NCBI GenBank assembly: GCA_017480565.1
Contig: JAFVAL010000039.1
Location: 1 to 54,554, forward strand
Direction: 5' to 3'
DNA length: 54,554 nt
Source of the DNA: Lachnospiraceae bacterium
GTDB lineage: Bacteria; Bacillota; Clostridia; Lachnospirales; Lachnospiraceae
In this document: piece after piece, positions 42,159 to 49,724 of the stretch
How the letters are laid out: each line of letters opens with the position of its first letter
Numbering within the stretch: the first letter of the stretch is position 1
Position numbers and translations under genes: made by a program
The notes under the pieces: generated by a model
Databases searched by the model: none
What the model was told of the DNA's origin: nothing
The model's input: only the letters and a program-made list of their open reading frames with translations

Positions 42159-42189
42159 GATGTGCGCTGGCAAAACAAGGATGCGATGC

Positions 42190-43920
42190 TCACTCCCTCA
42201 CATATCTGAACTCATTTCCCTTGACATAGATCGCAATCGTCTCTCCTTCGGAAACCAAAAGCATCTCAATCACGTCCACATACTTCGCGGAATAGATCTC
42301 GCCCGTCGTGTCCACCAGATACAGGTACGTATCTCCGCCGCGATCGATCGTCTGAAGCTTCGCAACCGTCACGGTTTTCTTCTCAAACTCGCTTAAGTCC
42401 ACTTCGCCGTAGCCGTTCACCACCGTGGACTCATCGTTCGCTTCTTCCTGCGAAATGTCCCCGCGCAACAGCGCTTGATACTTTGCGATACAGTCGTTCT
42501 GCTTCGTCGCGGTCACCACCATGTTGTACTGCGAAACATTGACGCAGGCATACAGCTTCACGAGGTTTGACTTGTCGCGCAGCACCATGATGTAGGTCGG
42601 TACATCATCAATCGTAATCAGGCTCGGGAAGGAAGCCGCATAGCCCTTCTCCTGCACTTCGCCTTCCGCCGCACTCATCGCTGAGAACTCATTTGCGCCA
42701 GGCGCATCGATGAAAATCGTCTCGCCCGTCCGTTCATTTGCCATGATAAAACCGATGTTGGATGCATCACCATTCACACTCGTGATGCCGGTATAAATGT
42801 AGATGTCATTGTCCTTCGCGATGTAGCCGAAATCCGCCTCAAAGCTGTCGTCTTCCGGATCTCCGCCCGTCGGTGCGCTTGTCACCTCGCGGCAGCCCAC
42901 CTGCCCAAAAATCGAGTTAAAGAAGCCCTTCTGCAGCTGCGCGTAGTCATTATACTGCCGGCAAATGAGGTCGCCCGGGATCGCAACGTCGACCCAGTCG
43001 GGGACATTTGCCAGAGAAAGTCGCTCCGTCGCCCCGCCCACAGGGTCAACCAAAAGCACACCGGTCACTCTCTCACCGCCGAAGAGGAAGATCGAGTGCG
43101 TGATCACAGGCGCAACATACCAAGGCTTGCCTTCCTCATCCACCTCAAAATGCGGCGAATCAAACATCACCGTCGGATAGTGGAAGCGCAGATATCTCGT
43201 CAGATCCTCGCCAAAATATGCCGAAGGCACGTAGCGCAGACCCGCGGAAAGCTCCTGATAATCCGCCTCCATCGACACCGGGTCCACCGTCACATAGCCC
43301 GGAATGCCCGAACCACGGTTGTTGATCCATTTGAAAAATCCACCGTAGCTTAAAGGCGCAACCTTCATCGGATGATTCTTCCAGTTGATCTGCGTGTAAG
43401 CCGTATCCCACAGCTCATACTGCGAAACCACGTGGCTTAGCGTACCGATCTTACGATCGCCAAGCGAGCGTGCGGAATTCGTATCCATCAGCGCAATCGC
43501 ATCCGCTTCCTCTGCGGAAGGAATGTCCGTCACCTCACCTGCCTGCACCGCCAGAATCTGGCTGTAAGCCTTCGCATGGAAGAGGCGGCTGGAAAAGATC
43601 TGGCAAAGAATAAACAGGACGATCAGACCGCCCAGCGCAAATGCCGCATATTTTGCAATCTTGCCCGGCAGATCGTCGCTCTTATGCTTCGCAAATCTTC
43701 CTTCCACGACCACCTTGTCACCCTTTTTCGACTTCATTTGCACCACAGGGCTCTGGAACAGCGAGAAGCCGAACGTGACGAAGACACACGCCGCAATGAC
43801 CATCAGGTAAAACCAAAACGCGCCTGACTTGAAATTGATCGGCGGGCACATCACGTAAAAGACAAGCGCCGCAAAGATCACTGAGATCAGGGCAGGGATT
43901 AGAATACGTTTACTTTTCAT
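42190..43920 (-). CDS. Multi-pass N-terminal membrane protein of unknown function
   Basis: The family is not recognised. The 576-residue protein has three transmembrane helices in the first 110 residues (about 5-24, 33-53, 88-108) with a basic cytoplasmic loop, then a ~460-residue extracytoplasmic region. That region contains SRSLGDRKIGTLSH-type and PGYVTVDPVSMEADY segments, a probable beta-rich domain with ITHSIFLFGGERVTGVLLVDPVGG, and a C-terminal YLVDTTGEIYSAKYVDVIEMLLVSEGETI strand-rich domain. The ATG at 43920 follows GGAGGAGATCTTCT; the open frame continues upstream into the MBL gene but without a site. It lies 28 nt after the MBL-rubredoxin gene on the same strand. Confidence 0.8.
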   Translation of the reverse strand: MKSKRILIPALISVIFAALVFYVMCPPINFKSGAFWFYLMVIAACVFVTFGFSLFQSPVVQMKSKKGDKVVVEGRFAKHKSDDLPGKIAKYAAFALGGLIVLFILCQIFSSRLFHAKAYSQILAVQAGEVTDIPSAEEADAIALMDTNSARSLGDRKIGTLSHVVSQYELWDTAYTQINWKNHPMKVAPLSYGGFFKWINNRGSGIPGYVTVDPVSMEADYQELSAGLRYVPSAYFGEDLTRYLRFHYPTVMFDSPHFEVDEEGKPWYVAPVITHSIFLFGGERVTGVLLVDPVGGATERLSLANVPDWVDVAIPGDLICRQYNDYAQLQKGFFNSIFGQVGCREVTSAPTGGDPEDDSFEADFGYIAKDNDIYIYTGITSVNGDASNIGFIMANERTGETIFIDAPGANEFSAMSAAEGEVQEKGYAASFPSLITIDDVPTYIMVLRDKSNLVKLYACVNVSQYNMVVTATKQNDCIAKYQALLRGDISQEEANDESTVVNGYGEVDLSEFEKKTVTVAKLQTIDRGGDTYLYLVDTTGEIYSAKYVDVIEMLLVSEGETIAIYVKGNEFRYVRE

Positions 43921-43948
43921 AGAAGATCTCCTCCCCCGGGCCATTTCA

Positions 43949-44890
43949 TCAAGCCTTATTAAACTTCTCTTTCCCTTGCCGGCATCTCGGACATCTCCAG
44001 TCCTCCGGCAGATCCTCGAACGCGACCCCGTCATGCTCCGCAGGATCATAGACATATCCACAGATCGAGCAGACGTACTTGCCGGAAGCTTCCATCTTGC
44101 TAAAGTCCACCTCTGCAAATACCGTCGGCACCGGATGGTCAAGATCCATCACACGCTTCGCCTCCAGGTTCTCGTAGCCCTGCGGTGTGTGCGTGCCCAT
44201 GTAAACCGTCGGATGATTCTTTACAAACTCACGCACGCGATCCATCGTCTCGCGGTCAGCGGCCAGGTCGTCGAATACCACCGAGAGCTTGTTCGCATAA
44301 AGCGCTTCATCAACATACGTGATATCACCGTGAATCATGTAGAACAGGCCCTCATTCTCAACAATAATGATACTGTTACCGTTCGTGTGACCCTTCGCTT
44401 TGATGAAATAGATCCCGTCCCGGATCTTTTGACTTGCCGGGAAGTTGTAGTACGCACCGTCCGTAAAGGTTACCGGCACCAGGTTCTCAAGCCCCTGCAG
44501 TTCTGCAGCTTCCATCTCATCTGCATTCACATAAATCTTCGCATTCGGGAACTGACTTAAACATCCCGAATGATCACTGTGTTTATGCGTCAAAAGGATG
44601 GTTGTCACTTGCTCCGGCCGATAGCCCAGCGCTGCAAATGCTTCCATATAGCTGCAAATGTCCTTGCCTGTATACAGAACACTATTCTCGTCCGGCACCT
44701 CCTCCGGTGTCCCCGCCGGCAGGCCGGTGTCCACTAAGATCACCTCATCCCCGGTATCAATCAGATAATTCTGCAGACTGCCGCGATATCTCACGTTCTT
44801 ATCGAACTTCTCAGGCCCCTCTTCCCCGCCAAACACGAACGGCTGAGTGTAAAATCCATCTGTCCGAAACTTAACCGCTTTAATTTCCAT
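43949..44890 (-). CDS. MBL-fold metallohydrolase with C-terminal rubredoxin domain
   Basis: The 313-residue protein has a metallo-beta-lactamase domain (about residues 1-250): [16 protein letters not shown], the metal motif [13 protein letters not shown] (HxHxDH, about 99-111), [23 protein letters not shown] and MGTHTPQG. The last ~45 residues are a rubredoxin: [20 protein letters not shown], then [14 protein letters not shown], with four Cys for one iron. MBL domains of this kind resemble lactonases or diiron flavoprotein-like oxidoreductases; the attached rubredoxin suggests an electron-transfer or oxygen/ROS-related role. There is no flavodoxin domain. Function remains inferred. Confidence 0.88.
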   Translation of the reverse strand: MEIKAVKFRTDGFYTQPFVFGGEEGPEKFDKNVRYRGSLQNYLIDTGDEVILVDTGLPAGTPEEVPDENSVLYTGKDICSYMEAFAALGYRPEQVTTILLTHKHSDHSGCLSQFPNAKIYVNADEMEAAELQGLENLVPVTFTDGAYYNFPASQKIRDGIYFIKAKGHTNGNSIIIVENEGLFYMIHGDITYVDEALYANKLSVVFDDLAADRETMDRVREFVKNHPTVYMGTHTPQGYENLEAKRVMDLDHPVPTVFAEVDFSKMEASGKYVCSICGYVYDPAEHDGVAFEDLPEDWRCPRCRQGKEKFNKA

Positions 44891-45031
44891 GCTTCTTATC
44901 TCCTTTCAAGTATTGCACGAATCACTTATTGTTTGATTACGTTCCATAGTCTGGCTTCATTATACAACACGAGCGTATGTTTGACAATAGAATGCAATGA
45001 TCGCGAGTTGTTGGAAAGGCCCACACACACT

Positions 45032-45052
45032 TATGAAATAATTACTCACCCC
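45032..45052 (+). promoter_or_regulatory. Repeated promoter-like motif, copy 1
   Basis: TATGAAATAATTACTCACCC followed by C, 37 nt upstream of the 96-residue gene. Six-base TTGTTG lies 18 bp upstream of TATGAA. The same block occurs at 45400 and 45640. Confidence 0.6.
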
Positions 45053-45088
45053 AAATTTTAAAACACATATGAAAGAGAGGTTTTTAAC

Positions 45089-45379
45089 ATGACTTGGAAC
45101 AAACTTTACACACTCCCTGGCCACAATGTCCTTTATGTAACCCGCAAAGCCGATGAAGGCTGGAATTATACATTATATCATTCGGAGATCTTAGGCGTCT
45201 ACGAAGTGACTGACAACGGACTTTTCGCTGGCTATCAGGACCTTCCCGTCGATACCATCGCAGATTATATTGCGCTTAATCTTCAGCTCGACGGCCGTCC
45301 GCGCCGCACTTGCATCACCTTCCGTGAGTTCTCGGAAATGATCGTGACCAGACCGGTCCGTGCAATCCGCGTGGCTTAA
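45089..45379 (+). CDS. Small protein of unknown function (96 residues)
   Basis: A GAAAGAGAGG ribosome binding site precedes the ATG. The protein is soluble, with alternating Tyr/Trp-rich strand-like segments (LYVTRKADEGWNYTLYHSEI; GVYEVTDNGLFAGYQDL) and a helix (DTIADYIALNLQL). No family is recognised. It starts a short rightward series of small genes that all follow a copy of the same promoter-like motif. Confidence 0.7.
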   Translation: MTWNKLYTLPGHNVLYVTRKADEGWNYTLYHSEILGVYEVTDNGLFAGYQDLPVDTIADYIALNLQLDGRPRRTCITFREFSEMIVTRPVRAIRVA

Positions 45380-45399
45380 CTTTGAACACACACACTATC

Positions 45400-45420
45400 T
45401 ATGAAATAACTACTCACCCC
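45400..45420 (+). promoter_or_regulatory. Repeated promoter-like motif, copy 2
   Basis: TATGAAATAACTACTCACCC followed by C, 40 nt upstream of the 33-residue Cys-rich gene. TTAACT lies 18 bp upstream of TATGAA. CACACAC stretches precede both copies 1 and 2. Confidence 0.6.
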
Positions 45421-45460
45421 ATTTTTTTATGCAAGCGAATCTTGCAGGAAGGAGCTACTC

Positions 45461-45562
45461 ATGCCTCAGACCAAATGTAAACACTGCAGATGCTGCAAGC
45501 GTCTCTTTCTCACTTTCTTTGTAAAATGCCCGTTTTGTGAAGGCCTTTTAGAAGAAAACTAA
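45461..45562 (+). CDS. 33-residue Cys-rich mini-protein
   Basis: The ATG follows GGAAGGAGCTACTC. The product begins PQTKCKHCRCCKRLFL, then TFFVKCPFCEGLLEEN. CxxCxCC and CPFC look like a minimal zinc ribbon with the two Cys pairs 14 residues apart. It is too small for most gene callers. A hairpin follows at 45601-45629. The function is unknown. Confidence 0.6.
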   Translation: MPQTKCKHCRCCKRLFLTFFVKCPFCEGLLEEN

Positions 45563-45600
45563 TTTTCTACGGTTGTTTTTATCATTGCAAATAAATCTCC

Positions 45601-45629
45601 TGCCGGGCACACCTTTTAAGTGCCCGGCA
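45601..45629. terminator. Strong hairpin after the Cys-rich mini-protein gene
   Basis: TGCCGGGCAC (45601-45610) pairs perfectly with GTGCCCGGCA (45620-45629). No good T-tract follows on the plus strand, so it may be a pause or mRNA 3'-end structure. Confidence 0.55.
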
Positions 45630-45639
45630 CTGCTACCTT

Positions 45640-45660
45640 TATGAAATAGTTACTTACCCC
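45640..45660 (+). promoter_or_regulatory. Repeated promoter-like motif, copy 3
   Basis: TATGAAATAGTTACTTACCC followed by C, with TTAAGT 18 bp upstream. Unlike copies 1 and 2 it is not followed by a rightward gene but points into the 3' end of the leftward micro-ORFs at 45665-45759; as a promoter it would give an antisense RNA to them. Confidence 0.5.
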
Positions 45661-45664
45661 AGTT

Positions 45665-45712
45665 TCAGATGCTGGAATCAGGTCCCGGCGCCCACCCCGC
45701 AAAAAACATCAT
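45665..45712 (-). CDS. Candidate micropeptide, 15 residues (MMFFAGWAPGPDSSI)
   Basis: The first ATG shares its A with the TGA of the previous micro-ORF (TGATG), the usual sign of translational coupling. Hydrophobic N-terminal half and Gly/Pro-rich end. It stops immediately beside copy 3 of the repeated motif. No family is known. Confidence 0.4.
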   Translation of the reverse strand: MMFFAGWAPGPDSSI

Positions 45713-45759
45713 CACCTCACTTTCCTTTTGCCAGGGCCTGATTCGAACGTCTGATTCAT
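45712..45759 (-). CDS. Candidate micropeptide, 15 residues (MNQTFESGPGKRKVR)
   Basis: AGAAAGGAGGTATTGCC gives a near-perfect ribosome binding site before the ATG at 45759. The product is hydrophilic with a basic end. A 10-bp perfect hairpin (45788-45811) lies just upstream. Translation is better supported by the binding site than by any similarity. Confidence 0.45.
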   Translation of the reverse strand: MNQTFESGPGKRKVR

Positions 45760-45787
45760 GGCAATACCTCCTTTCTGCGGTGTGAAG

Positions 45788-45811
45788 CGCCTGCAGCAAA
45801 TGCTGCAGGCG
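45788..45811 (-). other. Perfect 10-bp hairpin with 4-nt loop
   Basis: CGCCTGCAGC-ATTT-GCTGCAGGCG on the minus strand, upstream of the micro-ORF at 45759. No T-tract follows, so it is not a typical terminator. Confidence 0.7.
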
Positions 45812-45865
45812 ACTTTTCTCCGTATGATTAAAAAGGATTGATTTCCCCATTTGCTTTATAAACAC

Positions 45866-45913
45866 TTATACTGGAGGCGTGGGACCCTCTGAAGTAGTAG
45901 TGGTGTTTGACAT
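45866..45913 (-). CDS. Candidate micropeptide, 15 residues (MSNTTTTSEGPTPPV)
   Basis: AAAAGGAGGTACAAATT precedes the ATG at 45913. An alternative in-frame start at 46015 (AAGAAAGGAAAACCATT upstream) would give 49 residues, with the long hairpin at 45943-45979 inside the coding region. The short form is preferred because of the strong internal binding site. The product is Thr/Pro-rich. Confidence 0.45.
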   Translation of the reverse strand: MSNTTTTSEGPTPPV

Positions 45914-45942
45914 AATTTGTACCTCCTTTTGTATGTGTGTGC

Positions 45943-45979
45943 GAAGCCTCCGCAGGCAGTTTCCTGCGGAGGGGCTTCG
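45943..45979 (-). other. Long hairpin upstream of micropeptide ORF
   Basis: CGAAGCC-CCTCCGCAGG...CCTGCGGAGG-CTTCG on the minus strand, about 16 paired bases with one bulge and a loop of about five bases. It precedes the binding site of the 45913 ORF by about 20 nt. Confidence 0.7.
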
Positions 45980-46038
45980 GGCACATCTCTTAATAAATGA
46001 CGAAAAGTTTCTCATAATGGTTTTCCTTTCTTTTGGCA

Positions 46039-46066
46039 GGAGGCATCGGCTAACGCCGATGCCTCC
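46039..46066 (-). other. Perfect 12-bp hairpin with GTTA loop
   Basis: GGAGGCATCGGC-GTTA-GCCGATGCCTCC on the minus strand; first of three hairpins in the micro-ORF cluster. Its plus-strand side ends TAAAAAATTC. Confidence 0.75.
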
Positions 46067-46090
46067 TAAAAAATTCGCACCCTAAAACAC

Positions 46091-46127
46091 AAAAAAACAG
46101 ACCCTCACGTTATTCGGAGAGTCTGTT
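46091..46127 (-). terminator. Terminator of tRNA-Gly
   Basis: On the minus strand AACAGACTCTC pairs with GAGGGTCTGTT (one mismatch) around a 9-nt loop, followed by TTTTTTT. Confidence 0.9.
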
Positions 46128-46131
46128 ACAC

Positions 46132-46202
46132 AGCAGGTGACGGGAGTCGAACCCGCCTCACTAGCTTGGGAAGCTAGAGTACTACCGATGTACTACACCT
46201 GC
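46132..46202 (-). tRNA. tRNA-Gly (anticodon CCC)
   Basis: The minus strand gives a 71-nt cloverleaf: acceptor GCAGGTG/CACCTGC, D arm with GTAGTACATCGGTAGTAC, anticodon arm CTAGC-TTCCCAA-GCTAG with anticodon CCC, T arm GGCGGGTTCGACTCCCGTC. The discriminator base is U, as expected for bacterial tRNA-Gly. CCA is not encoded. Confidence 0.95.
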
Positions 46203-46278
46203 AACTGTTTTTATTATACTCAGTTTTTCGAAGAATTCAAGCCTCTTTCTCACTTGTCTCCATTTCATCACCCATTTC

Positions 46279-47130
46279 TCACATCGAACTAACATCGATC
46301 ACACGCATCCTCTGCAGAAAGTCCACTGAGCGCTGGATTGCTTCCCTCGCCTCGCCGAGATCTGCCTCGACCGGCTGGATCTTTCGGTCTCTCATCCGCA
46401 CCCTGAACGAGAGCGGCACTTCAATTCCCGCACCAATCTGATCAAATCTCTCTCCCAGCACCGCAAAAATCTCTTCATAACCGACGTCTCCGGTTCCGAC
46501 CGGCACATTGTAGAGATAGCCGCGTTTCTTCACCACGTCTTTTAAATGCAGACAGTCCAGCACGTCAAAGCCATCAGGAAGATCCTCCGCAAAGGCAAGC
46601 TTCCCGTCCGTAAACCGATACAGATTGCCCGCATCATAATTGTATCTGACCAGTGGATGATCGATTTCCTCTATCACCACTGCTGCAGTCTTTGCCTCGC
46701 TCACAAGATCCCCGTAGGATTCCAGGTTGAGCTGCAGGTCATATTTCTCAAGCAAAGGCAGTGCTTTCCTTACATTTCCCAAAATGACTTTCTTCTTCTC
46801 CACAGAGCCGCATCTGGTATGAACACGCTTGGCACCGATCTCTCCCGCAAACTCCACTTTCTTTCGAAAACGAGCAAAACACGCCTCCTCTGAAAGATCC
46901 GTATGTGCAGAAAGTGCATAGCAAGACACCCCGTAATCTGACAGAGCTTGTCGGATGCGGTCTGTATACACTTCGCAAATGTCTTCTGCTCTCACCTGCT
47001 CCATGCTTCCTTCGATAGCGGATAATTCAATTTTGTGAAATCCCAAGGCCGCGGCTTCGCGGATGGCCACAAAGGGATCTTGCACCGGCAAACTGTTGGT
47101 GCACAGCCAAAATGGTTCCAGTCGGATCAT
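46279..47130 (-). CDS. Sugar phosphate isomerase/epimerase (xylose-isomerase-like TIM barrel)
   Basis: The 283-residue protein belongs to the AP-endonuclease-2/IolE-IolI type TIM barrel. It begins CTNSLPVQDPFVAIREAAALGFHKIELS, has the metal-site pieces YALSAHTDL, LQLNLESYGDLVS (Glu), VRYNYDAGNLYRF (Asp), CLHLKDVVKK (His) and a C-terminal GIEVPLSFR. AGGAGAAGAAA precedes the ATG. A single gene, divergent from the STM3941-like/glgB operon. The sugar or polyol substrate cannot be inferred. Confidence 0.85.
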   Translation of the reverse strand: MIRLEPFWLCTNSLPVQDPFVAIREAAALGFHKIELSAIEGSMEQVRAEDICEVYTDRIRQALSDYGVSCYALSAHTDLSEEACFARFRKKVEFAGEIGAKRVHTRCGSVEKKKVILGNVRKALPLLEKYDLQLNLESYGDLVSEAKTAAVVIEEIDHPLVRYNYDAGNLYRFTDGKLAFAEDLPDGFDVLDCLHLKDVVKKRGYLYNVPVGTGDVGYEEIFAVLGERFDQIGAGIEVPLSFRVRMRDRKIQPVEADLGEAREAIQRSVDFLQRMRVIDVSSM

Positions 47131-47272
47131 TTTCTTCTCCTGCTTTCTCTACACGAGCATCTTTTCTTTTTCATTATATTCGTTTGCAAGTTTTTTGTCC
47201 ATCTAGCCTTTTTGGCACTTGTGTGGTATGATAGGGATACGAAACGAACGATTGAGGTGCAGCTTGGATACA

Positions 47273-47788
47273 ATGATCATTCATGAAAAGCGCAAGATCT
47301 CGGGGAAGTCTCTGATCTTCACTGTGATCATGCTTCTTGCCTGTATTTATCTGATTTTCTTTGGCACAAGCGAGGGTGGATTCTTCTATCTGATCCTCGG
47401 TATCGTAGGCACTCTTTATTTTGTGTATGCGCTCGTGATGGCTCTTGTTGCAGCGTCAAAGACGCGCGCGATTTTGACGATCGACCCTGAGGGGATTACC
47501 GATTCCCAGCTTCAAGGTGCGGCAGGCTTTCTTAGGTATGAAGACATTTGCGAGGCGAAGGCTCTACGAAGGATGAAGGAGTCTTATCTTGGGATTGTGC
47601 CGAAGGATCCGGACAGCTTCTTGGAAGGGCTCTCTGGCAGTGCAAGGGCTGCGGCCAAAGCAAACATGAATTTAAATCTCCCGCCGGTCTTGATCCGGAT
47701 GGAGGATGCGGTGGAGATGACTGCCGACATGGCGGCTGATATCATAGAAGAACATTTGTCTTCGGACAAGAGTGAGGTGAACGCATGA
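47273..47788 (+). CDS. STM3941-like membrane protein
   Basis: The ~171-residue protein has two transmembrane helices (about residues 13-30 and 37-60) followed by a cytoplasmic domain with LTIDPEGITDSQLQGAAGFLRYEDI and YLGIVPKDPDSFLEGLS, as in the STM3941 family of unknown function. The start is uncertain: the ATG at 47273 has GAGGTG 13 nt upstream; a TTG at 47264 is possible. Its last codon overlaps the glgB start (ATGA), so translation is coupled. No connection with glycogen metabolism is known for the family. Confidence 0.75.
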   Translation: MIIHEKRKISGKSLIFTVIMLLACIYLIFFGTSEGGFFYLILGIVGTLYFVYALVMALVAASKTRAILTIDPEGITDSQLQGAAGFLRYEDICEAKALRRMKESYLGIVPKDPDSFLEGLSGSARAAAKANMNLNLPPVLIRMEDAVEMTADMAADIIEEHLSSDKSEVNA

Positions 47789-49674
47789 TTATTGCGAATG
47801 ACGGTTATTACGATGGCAACAGCTTTGACGCGTACCTGCTTTTCGGTGCGCATCCAGACGAGAACGGCGGATATCATTTTGCCTGCTACGCGCCGAATGC
47901 ACGTGAGATTCAGCTGATCGGTGATTTCAACGAGTGGCGGCCGGGAGAGCTCTATCTGTACCGCGAGCAGATGCACGGTGTCTGGACGATCACGGTGCCG
48001 TGGGCGAAGAAGTGGGACAAGTACAAGTTCCGCATCCAGGGACCGAACGGGGAGTTTCGTGAGCATTGTGACCCTTACGGGTATTATCATGAGATGCGTC
48101 CGGCCAACGCCAGTGTTCTCTGGGACGACGATTTTGTCTGGGAAGATGAGGCGTGGATTGCGAAGCGCACCGGACAGAGTGAGCGTGCGATCAACATTTA
48201 CGAGATGCATTTTGGCTCCTGGAAGATGAAGGAGGATGGCTCGCTTTACACGTACCGCGAGCTTGCCCCGATGTTGATTCCCTACCTGAAGGAGAATCAT
48301 TTTACCCACATTGAGCTGCTTCCTGTGAGTGAATATCCCTTTGATGGCTCCTGGGGTTACCAGATTACCGGCTATTTTGCGCCGACAGCACGTTACGGAA
48401 CACCGGAGGATTTCAAGTATTTTGTAAATGAGCTCCACAAGGCAGACATCGGTATTATTATTGACTATGTGCCAATTCATTTTGCGATTGACAGCCATGG
48501 ACTGTCCTGGTTTGACGGCTCCGCCCTTTACGAGTATCCGGATGATTCCGCGGGCATCAGCCAGTGGGGCACGAAGAATTTCAATCTCTACCGCGGTGAA
48601 GTGCGAAGCTTCTTAAAGTCCGCAGCTGCTTTCTGGGTTAAGGAACTGCACATGGACGGCATCCGCATGGACGCGATCCGTAACGGTGTCTACTGGCAGG
48701 GCGAAGAAGGCCGGGGCATTAATTACGGTGCGCTCGAATTCTTCCGTGGGCTCAACGACGGCATTCACGCGCGCTTTCCCGGCACACTTTTGATCGCAGA
48801 AGACTCATCTGCCTTTGAAGGCATCACCTGGCCGTCTGAGCGTGGCGGACTCGGTTTCGACTACAAGTGGGACATGGGCTGGATGCACGACACCCTCGAC
48901 TACATGGCCTCCGCACCGTGGCAGCGCCGCGATGAGCACACGAAGCTGACGTTCTCGATGTTTTATTTCTACAACGAGCGCTACCTGCTGCCCCTCTCCC
49001 ACGATGAAGTCGTCCACGGCAAGCTTTCGATCGTCAACAAGATGTGGGGTACCTACGAGGAGAAGTTCGCACAGGCGAAGTCCCTCTACACCTACATGTT
49101 TGCGCATCCCGGCAAGAAGCTGAACTTCATGGGAAATGAATTCGCGCAGTTTAGAGAGTGGGCGGAGTTTGAACAGCAAGACTGGCTGCTCTTCACCTAT
49201 CCGAAACATCAGGAGTTCCTGCGCTACTTCCGCAAGCTTTCAGAGATTTATCTGAATGAGTCCGCGCTCCATGAAAATGAGTACGACCCGCTCGTCTTTG
49301 AATGGCTCGAAGTCGACAACGCCGAGGAGCAGATCTTCGCCATCCAGCGCAAATTCTTGGATGACCGGCTCATTTTCGTGATGAACTTCTCGTACAAGAC
49401 GATCGATGCTCACAAGCTGCCGACCGACTGCTACGGTGAGATCGAAGTGCTGGCAGACTCCGATGCGTACTGCTACGGCGGCACCTGCGAAGGAACCAAC
49501 GGTGTAAAGTACGCGGTCGTCGAAGAAGACGACGGTTTCCGCGGATTCGACCGCAGCTTCTCGGTACGCCTCGGCGGCTTCTCGAGCTTAGTCTTAAAGG
49601 GAAGCTCGATGGTGCCGGAAGGATATGTAAAGAAAAAGAAAGCGAAAAAGACGACCGAAGATCGTTCTAAGTAA
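47785..49674 (+). CDS. glgB: 1,4-alpha-glucan branching enzyme
   Basis: GlgB makes alpha-1,6 branches in glycogen (GH13). The N-terminal CBM48-like domain covers about residues 15-105 (FACYAPNAREIQLIGDFNEW). The catalytic barrel follows: IELLPVSEYPFDGSWGYQ, the first conserved region IIIDYVPIHF, the nucleophile Asp in MDGIRMDAIRN (about 293-303), the acid/base Glu in TLLIAEDSS (about 334-342) and LPLSHDEVVHGK (about 410-421). The C-terminal beta domain ends in a Lys-rich tail (KKKKAKKTTEDRSK). The 629 residues are normal. Other glycogen genes are not in the window. A terminator hairpin follows. Confidence 0.95.
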   Translation: MIIANDGYYDGNSFDAYLLFGAHPDENGGYHFACYAPNAREIQLIGDFNEWRPGELYLYREQMHGVWTITVPWAKKWDKYKFRIQGPNGEFREHCDPYGYYHEMRPANASVLWDDDFVWEDEAWIAKRTGQSERAINIYEMHFGSWKMKEDGSLYTYRELAPMLIPYLKENHFTHIELLPVSEYPFDGSWGYQITGYFAPTARYGTPEDFKYFVNELHKADIGIIIDYVPIHFAIDSHGLSWFDGSALYEYPDDSAGISQWGTKNFNLYRGEVRSFLKSAAAFWVKELHMDGIRMDAIRNGVYWQGEEGRGINYGALEFFRGLNDGIHARFPGTLLIAEDSSAFEGITWPSERGGLGFDYKWDMGWMHDTLDYMASAPWQRRDEHTKLTFSMFYFYNERYLLPLSHDEVVHGKLSIVNKMWGTYEEKFAQAKSLYTYMFAHPGKKLNFMGNEFAQFREWAEFEQQDWLLFTYPKHQEFLRYFRKLSEIYLNESALHENEYDPLVFEWLEVDNAEEQIFAIQRKFLDDRLIFVMNFSYKTIDAHKLPTDCYGEIEVLADSDAYCYGGTCEGTNGVKYAVVEEDDGFRGFDRSFSVRLGGFSSLVLKGSSMVPEGYVKKKKAKKTTEDRSK

Positions 49675-49715
49675 AACAAAACGCAGGGTGATTAAACTTC
49701 ATCCTGCGTTTCTCA
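49675..49715. terminator. Bidirectional terminator between glgB and the HAD gene
   Basis: AACGCAGG (49680-49687) pairs with CCTGCGTT (49703-49710), with additional TGA/TCA pairing inside. T-rich flanks on both strands (TTTCTC on plus, TTTTGTTTT on minus). Confidence 0.75.
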
Positions 49716-49724
49716 TTTCCCAAT

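Noticed and set aside
45879-46085. 68-codon plus-strand reading frame in the micro-ORF cluster
   Set aside because: No ribosome binding site on the plus strand and the frame runs through two strong hairpins; the minus strand has the binding sites.
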